Below are positions 8,624 through 15,344 of a stretch of DNA of 40,221 nucleotides, piece after piece (position 1 is the first letter of the stretch; each line of letters starts with the position of its first letter). Below the pieces are notes generated by a model. It was not told the origin of the DNA. It did no database searches and was given only the letters and a program-made list of their open reading frames with translations. Position numbers and translations under genes: made by a program. This DNA comes from Actinoplanes regularis (lineage in GTDB: Bacteria > Actinomycetota > Actinomycetes > Mycobacteriales > Micromonosporaceae), in the NCBI RefSeq assembly GCF_900188005.1, contig NZ_FZNR01000040.1, positions 1 to 40,221 on the forward strand, read 5' to 3'.

Positions 8624-8693
8624 GTCCAACTGCGGCCGGACCCGGATCACGGCGCACCGCGCCGGCGTGCAGCACCACGCCGATGTCCAACTG
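8624..8693 (+). repeat. Repeated GTCCAACTG in the divergent hydrolase/methyltransferase spacer
   Basis: GTCCAACTG occurs at 8624-8632 and 8685-8693, followed by related GC-rich sequence (GCGGCCGGAC and TGCCGGCCCG). Both lie in the 291-bp spacer holding the two divergent promoters. They share GTCCAAC with the dyad at 5207-5236, so a common regulator is possible. Confidence 0.35.
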
Positions 8694-8840
8694 TGCCGGC
8701 CCGGCGAGGCTGTGCCCCGGTGGATCCGGCTGGTTAGCCTGCCCGGACAGACCGCGGCGAGCGACCGTGCCCGCGACGGCCCGGACCGGCCTACTGCCGG
8801 CTCGGCGCCCGGAGCCCGGCCCGTCCCTGAGGAGATCTCC

Positions 8841-9587
8841 GTGAGTACAACCCAGACCGCCGAGCGCCGGTACGCCGACTTCTACCGCCACCAGGCGAAG
8901 AGCCCCACCCTGCGGGGCATCTACCAGGATGTGTACGGCGACGACTACCCGGCCGAGTTGGAGCCGTTCGGCTTCGTCACCCGCACCGACCTGGACCGCA
9001 TAGCTGGACTGCTCGACCCTCCGCGGGGCGGCCTGCTGGTGGACATCGGATGCGGCCGTGGCGGTCCCGGCGTCGCGGTGGCGCAGGCCCGTGGCGCACG
9101 TCTCCTCGGTCTCGACGTGGTGGCGGCCGCCGTCGAGGGCGCCGCCACGCTCGCCACGCGGCTCGGCCTGCCCGACGCCGAGTTCCGCAAGGGCAGTTTC
9201 ACCGAGACCGGTCTGCCGGACAGTGTCGCCGAAGCGGTGCTCAGCATCGACGCCCTGTGGATGGTGTGGAACAAGCCGGCCGCGCTGGCCGAGGTGGCCA
9301 GGATCCTGCGTCCCGGTGCCCGGCTCGTCCTGACCACGTGGGAGCCGGCCTACCTCGACCACAGCCGGATGCTCACCCGTGCCGGTCTGGTGGTGGATTC
9401 CCGGGAGGAGACGCCACACTGGAAGGAACGGCAACTCGCGGTCTACGCGGCGGTCCTCGCCGAGACCGAGGCGCTGAGCCGGGAGCTCGGCCCCGGAGCC
9501 GAAGTGATCTTCGAGGAGGCCCGGGACACACCGCCCGTCCTCGCCGAGACCCCGCGGATTCTGCTGGCCGCCCACCGCCCGGGCTGA
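8841..9587 (+). CDS. SAM-dependent class I methyltransferase
   Basis: 248 residues from GTG 8841, preceded by GAGGAGA. The SAM-binding motif I reads LLVDIGCGRGGPG near residues 64-76, with the acidic motif II in LLGLDVV and a later motif with VLSIDALWMVWNKP. The order fits the Methyltransf_11/25 group (ubiE/SmtA-like small-molecule methyltransferases). Substrate unknown; an O- or N-methyl tailoring role in the left peptide locus is only a guess from position. Upstream in-frame codons exist but lack homology and a ribosome site. An IS630 relic begins within 10 bp of its stop, so the insertion may have removed whatever gene once followed. Confidence 0.88.
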   Translation: MSTTQTAERRYADFYRHQAKSPTLRGIYQDVYGDDYPAELEPFGFVTRTDLDRIAGLLDPPRGGLLVDIGCGRGGPGVAVAQARGARLLGLDVVAAAVEGAATLATRLGLPDAEFRKGSFTETGLPDSVAEAVLSIDALWMVWNKPAALAEVARILRPGARLVLTTWEPAYLDHSRMLTRAGLVVDSREETPHWKERQLAVYAAVLAETEALSRELGPGAEVIFEEARDTPPVLAETPRILLAAHRPG

Positions 9588-9596
9588 TCACACGTT

Positions 9597-10112
9597 CGTC
9601 TTCGACGGCTGCACTACGACCCCGCCACCGTCCGCCGCTGGATCGCCCGCCACCAACAGGAAGGACTGACCGGGCTACCCGACCGACCTCGCTCGGGCGG
9701 GCCCCGCAAGGCAGCCCCCGGCTCGGCGAACCCATCCACCGGCTGCTCATGACCCCCCGACAGCCTGGACCACCGCCCGCCTCTGGCGAGCCCTGGGCCG
9801 ACCCGCCTTGAGCCTGACCACACTGCGCCGCCGCATCCGCGAACAGGCCCGCTGGTGCAGGCCCCGCCTGATCTCCAAAAGCGACCCCGGCCACGACCAG
9901 ACCTGCGCAAACATCCGCGACCGGATCGCCGCACTCCCCGCCGGATCCATCGTCCTCGCCGAGGACGAAACCCACCTCGACCTACTGCCCCGCATCCGTG
10001 CCTGCTGGATGCCCGCCTGCCTCCGGCACCGAATCCTGACCCCGGGCACGAATCTGCGCCGCACCCTGCACGGCGATCAACCTGGCCACCGGCGCCTCAG
10101 AGCCGTTGCGTA
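9597..10112 (+). pseudogene. IS630-family transposase remnant
   Basis: Pieces of one transposase read in at least three frames. First the DNA-binding part (LHYDPATVRRWIARHQQEG, then LTGLPDRPRSGGPRKA), then LGEPIHRLLMTP, then AWTTARLWRALGRPALSLTT, and then a long stretch to LAEDETHLDLLPRIRACW and ILTPGTNLRRTLHG. The tail INLATGASEPL is again out of frame. EDETHLDLLP is the second catalytic block of IS630/Tc1 DDE enzymes. The frameshifts make it inactive. Confidence 0.8.
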
Positions 10113-10237
10113 GTCGGGTAGCAGAGCTCTGACCCAGGAGATTTGTTGGGCTACCGGCCTTTATGGAGGCGGAAGAAGCGGATGAGGTCGCATCGGTGAT
10201 CATGGAGTTGCGACGCTTCACGACACCGAGCAAGACT

Positions 10238-10413
10238 CCACCCGCCGATGCATCAGCTCTCATCCCCGTACTCGCTGTAACAGCACCCACCTCCTTCAAC
10301 CCAGCTGTGCCGGTCACCGATGGTAAACACCGCGGTCTGTTGCCACGCCCTCACCGCAGTTCCCGACCCGCGCGACCCCCGCGGCGTGCGCTATCCGCTG
10401 TCCGCGGGGGCCG
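10238..10413 (+). pseudogene. ISAs1-family transposase, N-terminal remnant
   Basis: The first part reads PPADASALIPVLAVTAP and SFNPAVPVTD; after a frameshift near 10320 comes CHALTAVPDPRDPRGVRYPL. The latter is the conserved N-terminal motif of H-repeat/ISAs1 transposases. The match stops abruptly at about 10413, where a different coding fragment on the other strand begins, so this is a truncated relic. Confidence 0.7.
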
Positions 10414-10415
10414 AT

Positions 10416-10890
10416 GACCCTATCTCCCATTCCGGACAGGACCTTCTCGGTCACTTCTGGGCGATGGGTGACCTTCTTGCCGGACGCCTTGAGCGTGTAG
10501 GCGGCGGTGCGGTGCGTCCACGGATTAGTGGCGTACACCCGAATGCCCCTGCTGACGCTCTTGGTCTTGATCATTTTCACGCCGAGGTCGGCGTTGTCCT
10601 CCGTGACGTCGGCCCGCGTCACCTTCCGCAGCAGCGACACCGTAACCCTCTTCCCGTGGGCGGCCTGCAGCGTGTCGGTGGCAGCATCGCCGGCGACCTG
10701 TTTGACCGCGTTCGCCATGTTCAGGTAGGCCAGCCCGACGCGCAGCGTGTCGGCACGATCGTTGCGCGCGCCGAGATCGCCGCTGAGGCCGAGGGCGGTG
10801 CTCCGGCCCGGATCGGCGCCGAGCAGACCCGCGTGGCACGTCGACGCCTGGACCAGGAGAAGACCACCACCGATCGACGGTTGCAGCCGC
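10416..10890 (-). pseudogene. Unrecognised coding fragment
   Basis: The minus frame across this stretch has normal GC-rich third positions and protein-like composition (for example NMANAVKQVAGDAATDTLQA and KTKSVSRGIRVYATNPW). I recognise no family. The frame runs without a stop into the ISAs1 relic, so the original end is missing and the gene is probably truncated. A start near 10890 has no clear ribosome site. It may be cargo of a decayed mobile element. Confidence 0.35.
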
Positions 10891-11258
10891 ACGAGAACAC
10901 GGCAGCCCGGCTCGTGCGCGCCGCGATGCAGGCCAGCGCCGCCGTCGCTGAAGCCGCAGCGAGCTGGACGCCGTCGAGCGAGAGCTGTCCCGTTTCAGCG
11001 ACGCTACCGTGCAGCAGATGCGGCAGACCGGAACGCGGTTCCGGCTGCCGGAGATTCACCGCCCCGCCGGCGAACAGTTCATCGACACCTGGTACCGCAA
11101 AGAAGACCGGCAATCAGCTGGAGCACCGGCGCAACGTCTCACTCACGAAGTGGATCCCCGACGACACCCCGCACGACCTGGGCTCCCTGCGCCCATTCGC
11201 GACTTCCACCGCGGCCGACACCACCCCGCAGACGTGGAAGCGCGGCCGCGGACGCTGA
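10800..11258 (+). pseudogene. Frameshifted gene remnant, unrecognised
   Basis: Protein-like segments switch frame at least twice. RVARRRLDQEKTTTDRRLQP and NTAARLVRAAMQASAAVAEA are followed in another frame by ELDAVERELSRFSDATVQQM and RFRLPEIHRPAGEQFIDTWY. After about 11110 comes SLTKWIPDDTPHDLGSLRPF, ending at TGA 11258. Read together they look like the C-terminal 150 residues of one helical, charged protein. I cannot name it. It partly overlaps the minus-strand fragment 10416-10890, so only one of the two can be genuine in the overlap. Confidence 0.4.
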
Positions 11259-11312
11259 CGAGCCGGGTACGGCGAGGACGACGCCTGGTCGCCCTCGCCA
11301 CAGCTGGCCGTA

Positions 11313-11882
11313 CTATCTGCTCCAGTCCTCGACGATCGCAACCAGGTGCTTTCCCGCCCAGATGGCATGTTCCCGGATCCGGTCCACCAGCTCCGGGGTC
11401 ACCGCGGCATCTTCGAGCCATTCGACTTCGCGTAGCAGGGCGGCGATCTCGAACAATGGGCCCGACCCATAATCGGCTACCTGGCGATGCCAGTCGCGAT
11501 AGCTGGACATGAGATTGAAGACCGAACTGATGAACAGGCGCGGCTGATCGAACAGGTCTGGCAAGTCGCGGACGAATGCCAGCACCGACGAGTCAACGTC
11601 CAAGATCTTGTCGTCGGCGTCTTCCGGGGCGTAGGCGCGCAGCCGGGCGGCCACGTCGGCGGGGTCGATATTTTGGCCGAGGCAGAGCATCCACGCGACG
11701 GTGAGGCCTTCGTCAGCGATCGGCAGCAACGGCCGGCGCAGCTCGTTCTCGCGTGCCGAACGGACCAGCAGCGGTGCCATGCGCTGCACGCACGCTACGG
11801 ACAAAATCCGGTGCGCATCAGCGTGTAACTGGGTGGCGCGTTCCGTGACGGCATCGTGCAAGTCAAGGTCGAGCATGGTCAC
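11313..11882 (-). CDS. Hypothetical acidic helical protein
   Basis: 189 residues from GTG 11882, soluble, rich in Asp/Glu/Leu, with no signal peptide, no membrane span and no motif I recognise. Possible starts are TTG 11888, GTG 11882 and ATG 11876. I prefer GTG 11882 because it overlaps the stop of the upstream gene as GTGA, which suggests translational coupling; no good ribosome site serves the ATG. Codon use is normal for the genome, so it looks intact despite lying in a decayed region. Length and helical character resemble small immunity-type proteins, but this is only an impression. Confidence 0.6.
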   Translation of the reverse strand: MTMLDLDLHDAVTERATQLHADAHRILSVACVQRMAPLLVRSARENELRRPLLPIADEGLTVAWMLCLGQNIDPADVAARLRAYAPEDADDKILDVDSSVLAFVRDLPDLFDQPRLFISSVFNLMSSYRDWHRQVADYGSGPLFEIAALLREVEWLEDAAVTPELVDRIREHAIWAGKHLVAIVEDWSR

Positions 11883-12424
11883 GGCCAAACGATACCGGGC
11901 GCATAGATCGCCGCCCTCGACTTCCGTTTCGATGCTGACGTTGGCAGGATCTGCGCCCCTGGTTCGCTGCCGACCAGGAGCTTGCAGTTCTCCTTGTCCG
12001 CACCGCAGAACGGGTTCGACGCGTAGATCACGATCGGGCTGACCGGGCTTCCGGCCGCGTTCTTCTTGGCCTCGGTGATGACCAGAGGCTCGGCATGCAC
12101 AGCGTTGCCCACGTTGATGACGTAAGCGAGCCCCGCCCCTGCGGCTACCTGCTTCGGCTCCAGGTTGGGGCGGCCGCCGAAGTAGGAGAACACCAGCCCA
12201 TCAGCGATGTTGCAGACGGTCAGCACGGCGACGGTCTGGTCTTGGGTCGCATACTCCGGCCGGGAGTACGCGGCGACGACTTTCTGCGCAGCCGCCTCGG
12301 CTTTGGCAAGTTCGGCCTGCCGGTTGACCTTGTCGCATTTGCTGGCGCTGCCCGGTGCCGATCTCGTTGTCCAGCAGGATTCTGAGCCCACCAAGACCGG
12401 CACCGGCGCGAGCGGTAAGAACAT
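11879..12424 (-). CDS. Hypothetical protein
   Basis: 181 residues from ATG 12424, with AGGAAA about 5 nt upstream. The first 30 or so residues are low-complexity and the register may be disturbed. From NRQAELAKAEAAAQKVVAAY onward the composition is protein-like, with three Cys in the rest (VCNIADG, NPFCGADKENC). No family recognised and no clear signal peptide in the annotated frame. The stop overlaps the start of the next gene as GTGA, so the two form a small operon. A strong terminator hairpin lies just upstream (12471-12513), separating it from 12592-12969. Confidence 0.5.
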   Translation of the reverse strand: MFLPLAPVPVLVGSESCWTTRSAPGSASKCDKVNRQAELAKAEAAAQKVVAAYSRPEYATQDQTVAVLTVCNIADGLVFSYFGGRPNLEPKQVAAGAGLAYVINVGNAVHAEPLVITEAKKNAAGSPVSPIVIYASNPFCGADKENCKLLVGSEPGAQILPTSASKRKSRAAIYAPGIVWP

Positions 12425-12470
12425 CGTTTCCTAACCTCAGGCCGAGCTCGGCGTTGCGCCGACAAGATCA

Positions 12471-12513
12471 CGCAGAAGCCGTCCGAATGCACGTGGTTCG
12501 GGCGGCTTCTGCG
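12471..12513 (-). terminator. Long hairpin terminator
   Basis: CGCAGAAGCCGTCCGAA (12471-12487) pairs with the complementary 17 nt at 12497-12513 with one G-U pair; loop 9 nt. It is about 79 nt past the stop of the 12592-12969 gene, and a short T-rich run follows on the minus strand. Confidence 0.7.
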
Positions 12514-12591
12514 TGCGCTGCGGCGCGGGCCGCCACCTCGATGTCGAGGGCATCAGCGCCTCGACCGGGCTGTCGTGGTGTCCGGGGTTCA

Positions 12592-12969
12592 TCAGTTCGC
12601 CTTTTCGTTCCGGCCTGCGGCCATCGCGTCGCGGTAGACCTGCTCGGCCCGGTCGAATTCGCCGGGTTCCAGAGTGATCGGAGTGCCCGCCGGTGGGCCG
12701 AGTCTGCGCAGTCCTGCGGGCAGGCGGTCGGTGCGCCGTTCGAGCAGTCGCCGGCCGGTCTCGCTCAGCCAGTAGGCGCCGTCGCCGAAATCGGCCAGCC
12801 CGGCGGCGACCAGGTTGCCCATCGCGCGGGTGAACTCGAATTCCTCGAAGACGGCTCGTTCGATGAAGTCACCGATGCCGATCAGATCGGCCAGTTGCGC
12901 ACGATTGTCATTGTGGGTGCCTTTCAGGGTTCGCAGAACCCAGACATCGACGCCTGTCCACTCGCTCAT
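12592..12969 (-). CDS. Probable winged-helix regulator (hypothetical)
   Basis: 125 residues from ATG 12969 with an excellent ribosome site (AGGAGG, 7 nt). The first half reads like a small winged helix: LADLIGIGDFIERAVFEEFE then FTRAMGNLVAAGLADFGDGA and a wing-like YWLSETGRRLL, which resembles PadR/MarR-type folds. The rest is a Pro-rich link and a helix (EFDRAEQVYRDAMAAG). A perfect palindrome sits just upstream of its ribosome site (12986-13006), as expected if the protein represses its own gene. Family assignment is by pattern only; a small non-DNA-binding protein of similar shape cannot be excluded. Confidence 0.6.
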   Translation of the reverse strand: MSEWTGVDVWVLRTLKGTHNDNRAQLADLIGIGDFIERAVFEEFEFTRAMGNLVAAGLADFGDGAYWLSETGRRLLERRTDRLPAGLRRLGPPAGTPITLEPGEFDRAEQVYRDAMAAGRNEKAN

Positions 12970-12985
12970 GAGGATCGCCTCCTAT

Positions 12986-13006
12986 TTATCGTCAACACGA
13001 CGATAA
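12986..13006. promoter_or_regulatory. Perfect 8-bp palindrome, candidate operator
   Basis: TTATCGTC (12986-12993), 5-nt spacer, GACGATAA (12999-13006). It is AT-rich against a GC-rich background and begins 4-5 bp upstream of the AGGAGG of the 12592-12969 gene, where a bound protein would block transcription or initiation. Confidence 0.65.
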
Positions 13007-13099
13007 TGACATGCGGGCTTTGGGTTTGCTGTGGGTGGCGGGTGTGATGCCCAACTCATGCCACCGATCCGCATGTCGTGCCGATCCCGGCCGCCGCTG

Positions 13100-13258
13100 T
13101 CATCCGCGCAGCATCGAACCGACCGGGATGTCGGCGAGGCTGTCGCATAGGCGGGCGCGACAGAGCTGATGGACAGCACCGCGCCGGCACAGCACGCCGA
13201 TCCGGTGCGCCTCGGCCAGGAACGCGGGCAGGTTCCGGCACTGCGTCAGCGAGACCAT
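13100..13258 (-). CDS. Small Cys-rich reading frame, hypothetical
   Basis: 52 codons from ATG 13258 to TGA at 13100. Third positions are strongly GC-rich and the peptide has five Cys (for example VLCRRGAVHQLCRARLC). It could be a small gene or a fragment of a broken one. No clear ribosome site and no family recognised. Confidence 0.25.
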   Translation of the reverse strand: MVSLTQCRNLPAFLAEAHRIGVLCRRGAVHQLCRARLCDSLADIPVGSMLRG

Positions 13259-13309
13259 CGGCTGTCGTCATAGATCTCGATTGTTGTCGCGGGTCGGGAG
13301 GTGGGTGTG

Positions 13310-13500
13310 TCAGTTGCCGGGGGTGGTGTTGCCGAGCCAGACGATCCGGTCGTCGAAGCCGCCGCGCTGCTCCCGCTTCCGCTCGGCCATGGCCAGCAGA
13401 TCCGAGCGGCTGACCCCCTGCACAGCGGCCGCCGCGAAACACACCTCGTCCATCAGAGCGGCGGCGTTCAGAGCGGCGGCAAACGACACCCAGGCTGACC
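13310..13500 (-). pseudogene. C-terminal fragment of a MazG-like NTP pyrophosphatase
   Basis: The minus frame reads FAAALNAAALMDEVCFAAAA, then QGVSRSDLLAMAERKREQRG and GFDDRIVWLG before TGA at 13310. The ending K-R-x-x-RGGFxxRIVW is typical of the C-terminus of phosphoribosyl-ATP pyrophosphohydrolase-like/MazG-like proteins found in phages and mobile islands. The N-terminal half with the metal-binding residues is absent and there is no convincing start, so it is a relic. Confidence 0.45.
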
Positions 13501-13504
13501 AGCC

Positions 13505-13543
13505 ACGACGGGCCGGCGCCGGTCAGCAGCGCCGGCCCGTCGT
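13505..13543. terminator. 15-bp perfect hairpin
   Basis: ACGACGGGCCGGCGC (13505-13519) and its exact complement (13529-13543) with a 9-nt loop. It separates the decayed region from the secreted-protein gene on the right. It may terminate leftward transcripts that read past 13630, or be a rightward terminator of a lost gene. Confidence 0.55.
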
Positions 13544-13629
13544 ACGCTCAGCGTGCCGAGCCGAGGCGTGCCACGGAGGATCGATCGGGCCGGCCGGGCC
13601 TGGCGTCCCCAGAACTGTTGAGCGTCGGG

Positions 13630-13659
13630 GCGGGCACGGGAAGTGCGTGCCGTGCCCGC
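13630..13659 (-). terminator. Hairpin after the 13669-14244 gene
   Basis: GCGGGCACG (13630-13638) pairs with CGTGCCCGC (13651-13659), loop 12 nt, starting 9 nt past the stop of the secreted-protein gene. Confidence 0.6.
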
Positions 13660-13668
13660 TCCGAACGG

Positions 13669-14244
13669 TCAGTCATTCTGTTCGACCGACAACATCCAGT
13701 CGTCCATCGTGGCGGTCAGCACGTTGTTGGCGTCCAGGTCCACGATGCGCCAGCGCACCCCGATGGTGTAGTTGCCCGGGCCCAGGCGTCGGCACGCCTG
13801 CAGCGCGTTGGACTCGCCCACGCCGGTAGTGAAAGTCGGGTCGTTCAGCGGCGCCATCACCTGGGTGACACCGCCCCCGGTGATGATGATCTGCAGCTGG
13901 ACGTTGTCGGCGGGCACGGTCACCGGCACCGGCTGCCCGGCGAGCGCGACCTCGCCGCTGAACCGGACGACGAACTGATCGTTGGCGGCGGCCGGGACCG
14001 TCACCGGAACGCCGGATGAGGCGAGCGGCACGAACGACCCGGTCTCGCCGATCGTGGTCGGCGTGTCGCTCATCCGGGCCAGCGAGAGCTGCTGGGGACC
14101 GCCGAGGCAGGCCGTCGGCCCAACCTCCGGCGGGATCTGGTCGTCCTCGTCGGCCGCGGAGGCGGGCGCCGAGAACGCGACGGCGAGCAGCGTGGCGGCG
14201 ATGGCGGGGGCGAGCCACCGCGTACGCCTGGTCGGGATCTGCAT
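13669..14244 (-). CDS. Secreted protein of unknown function
   Basis: 191 residues from ATG 14244 with ACGGAGAA upstream. A clear Sec signal peptide (RRTRW basic region, LAPAIAATLLAVAFSAPASA hydrophobic core) should be cleaved before ADEDDQ. The mature part, about 160 residues, is acidic and looks like all-beta sheet, with two Cys (TACLGG, LQACRR) that could form a disulfide. I recognise no family. The frame extends further upstream but the ribosome site and signal peptide fix this start. It is divergent from another secreted-protein gene, and both promoters carry matching heptamer pairs (14305-14322 and 14355-14372), so they are probably co-regulated by the BTAD regulator next door. Confidence 0.85.
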   Translation of the reverse strand: MQIPTRRTRWLAPAIAATLLAVAFSAPASAADEDDQIPPEVGPTACLGGPQQLSLARMSDTPTTIGETGSFVPLASSGVPVTVPAAANDQFVVRFSGEVALAGQPVPVTVPADNVQLQIIITGGGVTQVMAPLNDPTFTTGVGESNALQACRRLGPGNYTIGVRWRIVDLDANNVLTATMDDWMLSVEQND

Positions 14245-14290
14245 TGCATTCTCCGTTCGATCGGTGCTGTCCTGCCGCACCATGGCATCG

Positions 14291-14322
14291 ACGCGTCCGG
14301 GCTGCCTCACGGTGGCGTCAGG
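14291..14322 (-). promoter_or_regulatory. SARP-type heptamer pair, leftward promoter
   Basis: On the minus strand, CCTGACG (14316-14322) and CGTGAGG (14305-14311) have an 11-bp period. The -10 position 8 bp further on is 14291-14296 (ACGCGT, a poor match). Distance to the start codon is 47 nt, the same as on the rightward side. Confidence 0.6.
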
Positions 14323-14354
14323 GCGGGTGGTCTGCCGGGTAGCCGACACCGCAC

Positions 14355-14386
14355 CCTGACGTCACCGTGACGCCGGTCCGGAGCAT
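14355..14386 (+). promoter_or_regulatory. SARP-type heptamer pair, rightward promoter
   Basis: CCTGACG (14355-14361) and CGTGACG (14366-14372), 11-bp period, then exactly 8 bp, then GAGCAT (14381-14386) as the -10. This is the known SARP operator layout. Together with the leftward site it makes a 17-bp inverted repeat with one mismatch (14307-14323 against 14354-14370). Confidence 0.65.
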
Positions 14387-14432
14387 CGGAACCGGCCGAC
14401 GCCGTCCGCGCGGCGGCCGAGAGGAGAACGGC

Positions 14433-15344
14433 ATGTCGCAGACACCACTCATCGGATGCCGGACGGCGATCGTCGCGCTGGTCGCAGGCCTGGCGGCGGG
14501 CGCACTGGCGATCCCGGTGGCCGAGACGGCGGCCGGCACGGCACAGGCAGCCCACGCGACCGCCTTTGGCACGCGGGTGGCACACATCGGCCCGTCCAAC
14601 GCCGAGCCGGTCAAAGCCGTCGCGGTGAAGTGCCCGGAGGGAACGTGGCCGTACGCCGCCGGCGGAGCCGTCAACTACGAACAGGCGGGTAACGGCGGGG
14701 CCGCTTTGACGGCGATTGTGCCGAGCGTCGAGGCGGGCGCGGTTCTGGTGACCGCTACGGCTCCGCAGGGGCTGACCGCCAACTGGTCCCTCGTCGCGTT
14801 CGCGGTCTGTTCGAGCAACATGCAACCGGTGCTGGTGGTCGGCAAAGGCATCGGGACGGCCCGAGCCGCTTGCCCCAGCGACCAGGGGCTCGTCGGCGTC
14901 GGGTTCCACGTCGCCGGGGATCCCGCGATCAGTCACCTCGCCGGCGTCGACATCAACCCTCACGTGACCGCCGTGGAGGTGACCGCGAGCGGGCCGGGCG
15001 GCGTGGAGGCCGAAGTCACGGCCCTCGCCGTCTGCCGGCTGGGGGTGGTGTCGAGCCAACTCGAGCACGCGAGCAACGACGGCGCCGGATGGCCCAAGTT
15101 CGTCAGCCGTCAGGACGACAATGAGGACCTGAGGCCGTGGGCGACGGGCGCGAAGGTGACCGGTCCCGCCGAGGCCACCCTGGACGCGATCGTGCCGGCC
15201 GGTGAGGGCGGCGTCAGCTGGGCGCGCGGCACGCTGTTCGGCGGTTACGCTCCGCCGGCGGCCTTCGCCTCCGAAGACGAAGATGACAACGACGGTGACG
15301 GGTCGTTGACGCTGGAGACCGGCCTCATCGGTACGTTTCATTGA
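14433..15344 (+). CDS. Secreted protein with two CP...AVC repeats
   Basis: 303 residues from ATG 14433 after GAGGAGA. The signal peptide has a hydrophobic core IVALVAGLAAGALAIPVAET and likely cleavage after AQA or QAAHA. Two internal repeats of about 60-70 residues each begin with CP (KCPEGTWPYAAGGAV; ACPSDQGLVGVGFHV) and end with AVC (FAVCSS; LAVCRL). Each repeat probably closes with its own disulfide. A third degenerate unit without Cys may follow (AKVTGPAEATLDAIVPAGEG). Similar CP-x-G...W-x-L-x-A-x-C repeats occur in secreted actinobacterial proteins of unknown function. The C-terminus is acidic (EDEDDNDGDG) and could bind calcium. The end overlaps the convergent regulator gene by 20 bp. 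Confidence 0.85.
   Translation: MSQTPLIGCRTAIVALVAGLAAGALAIPVAETAAGTAQAAHATAFGTRVAHIGPSNAEPVKAVAVKCPEGTWPYAAGGAVNYEQAGNGGAALTAIVPSVEAGAVLVTATAPQGLTANWSLVAFAVCSSNMQPVLVVGKGIGTARAACPSDQGLVGVGFHVAGDPAISHLAGVDINPHVTAVEVTASGPGGVEAEVTALAVCRLGVVSSQLEHASNDGAGWPKFVSRQDDNEDLRPWATGAKVTGPAEATLDAIVPAGEGGVSWARGTLFGGYAPPAAFASEDEDDNDGDGSLTLETGLIGTFH

Noticed and set aside
8550..9575. N-terminal extension of the hydrolase frame to about 9575
   Set aside because: It overlaps the whole methyltransferase gene on the other strand, has no homology, and ATG 8549 has a strong ribosome site.
10747..11472. A 241-codon plus-strand frame
   Set aside because: Arg/Pro/Ser-rich shadow; the protein-like segments lie in the other two frames and switch between them.
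13056..13442. A 128-codon minus-strand frame
   Set aside because: Low-complexity Arg/Pro/Gly translation; the MazG-like tail in a different frame of the same strand explains 13310-13500 better.
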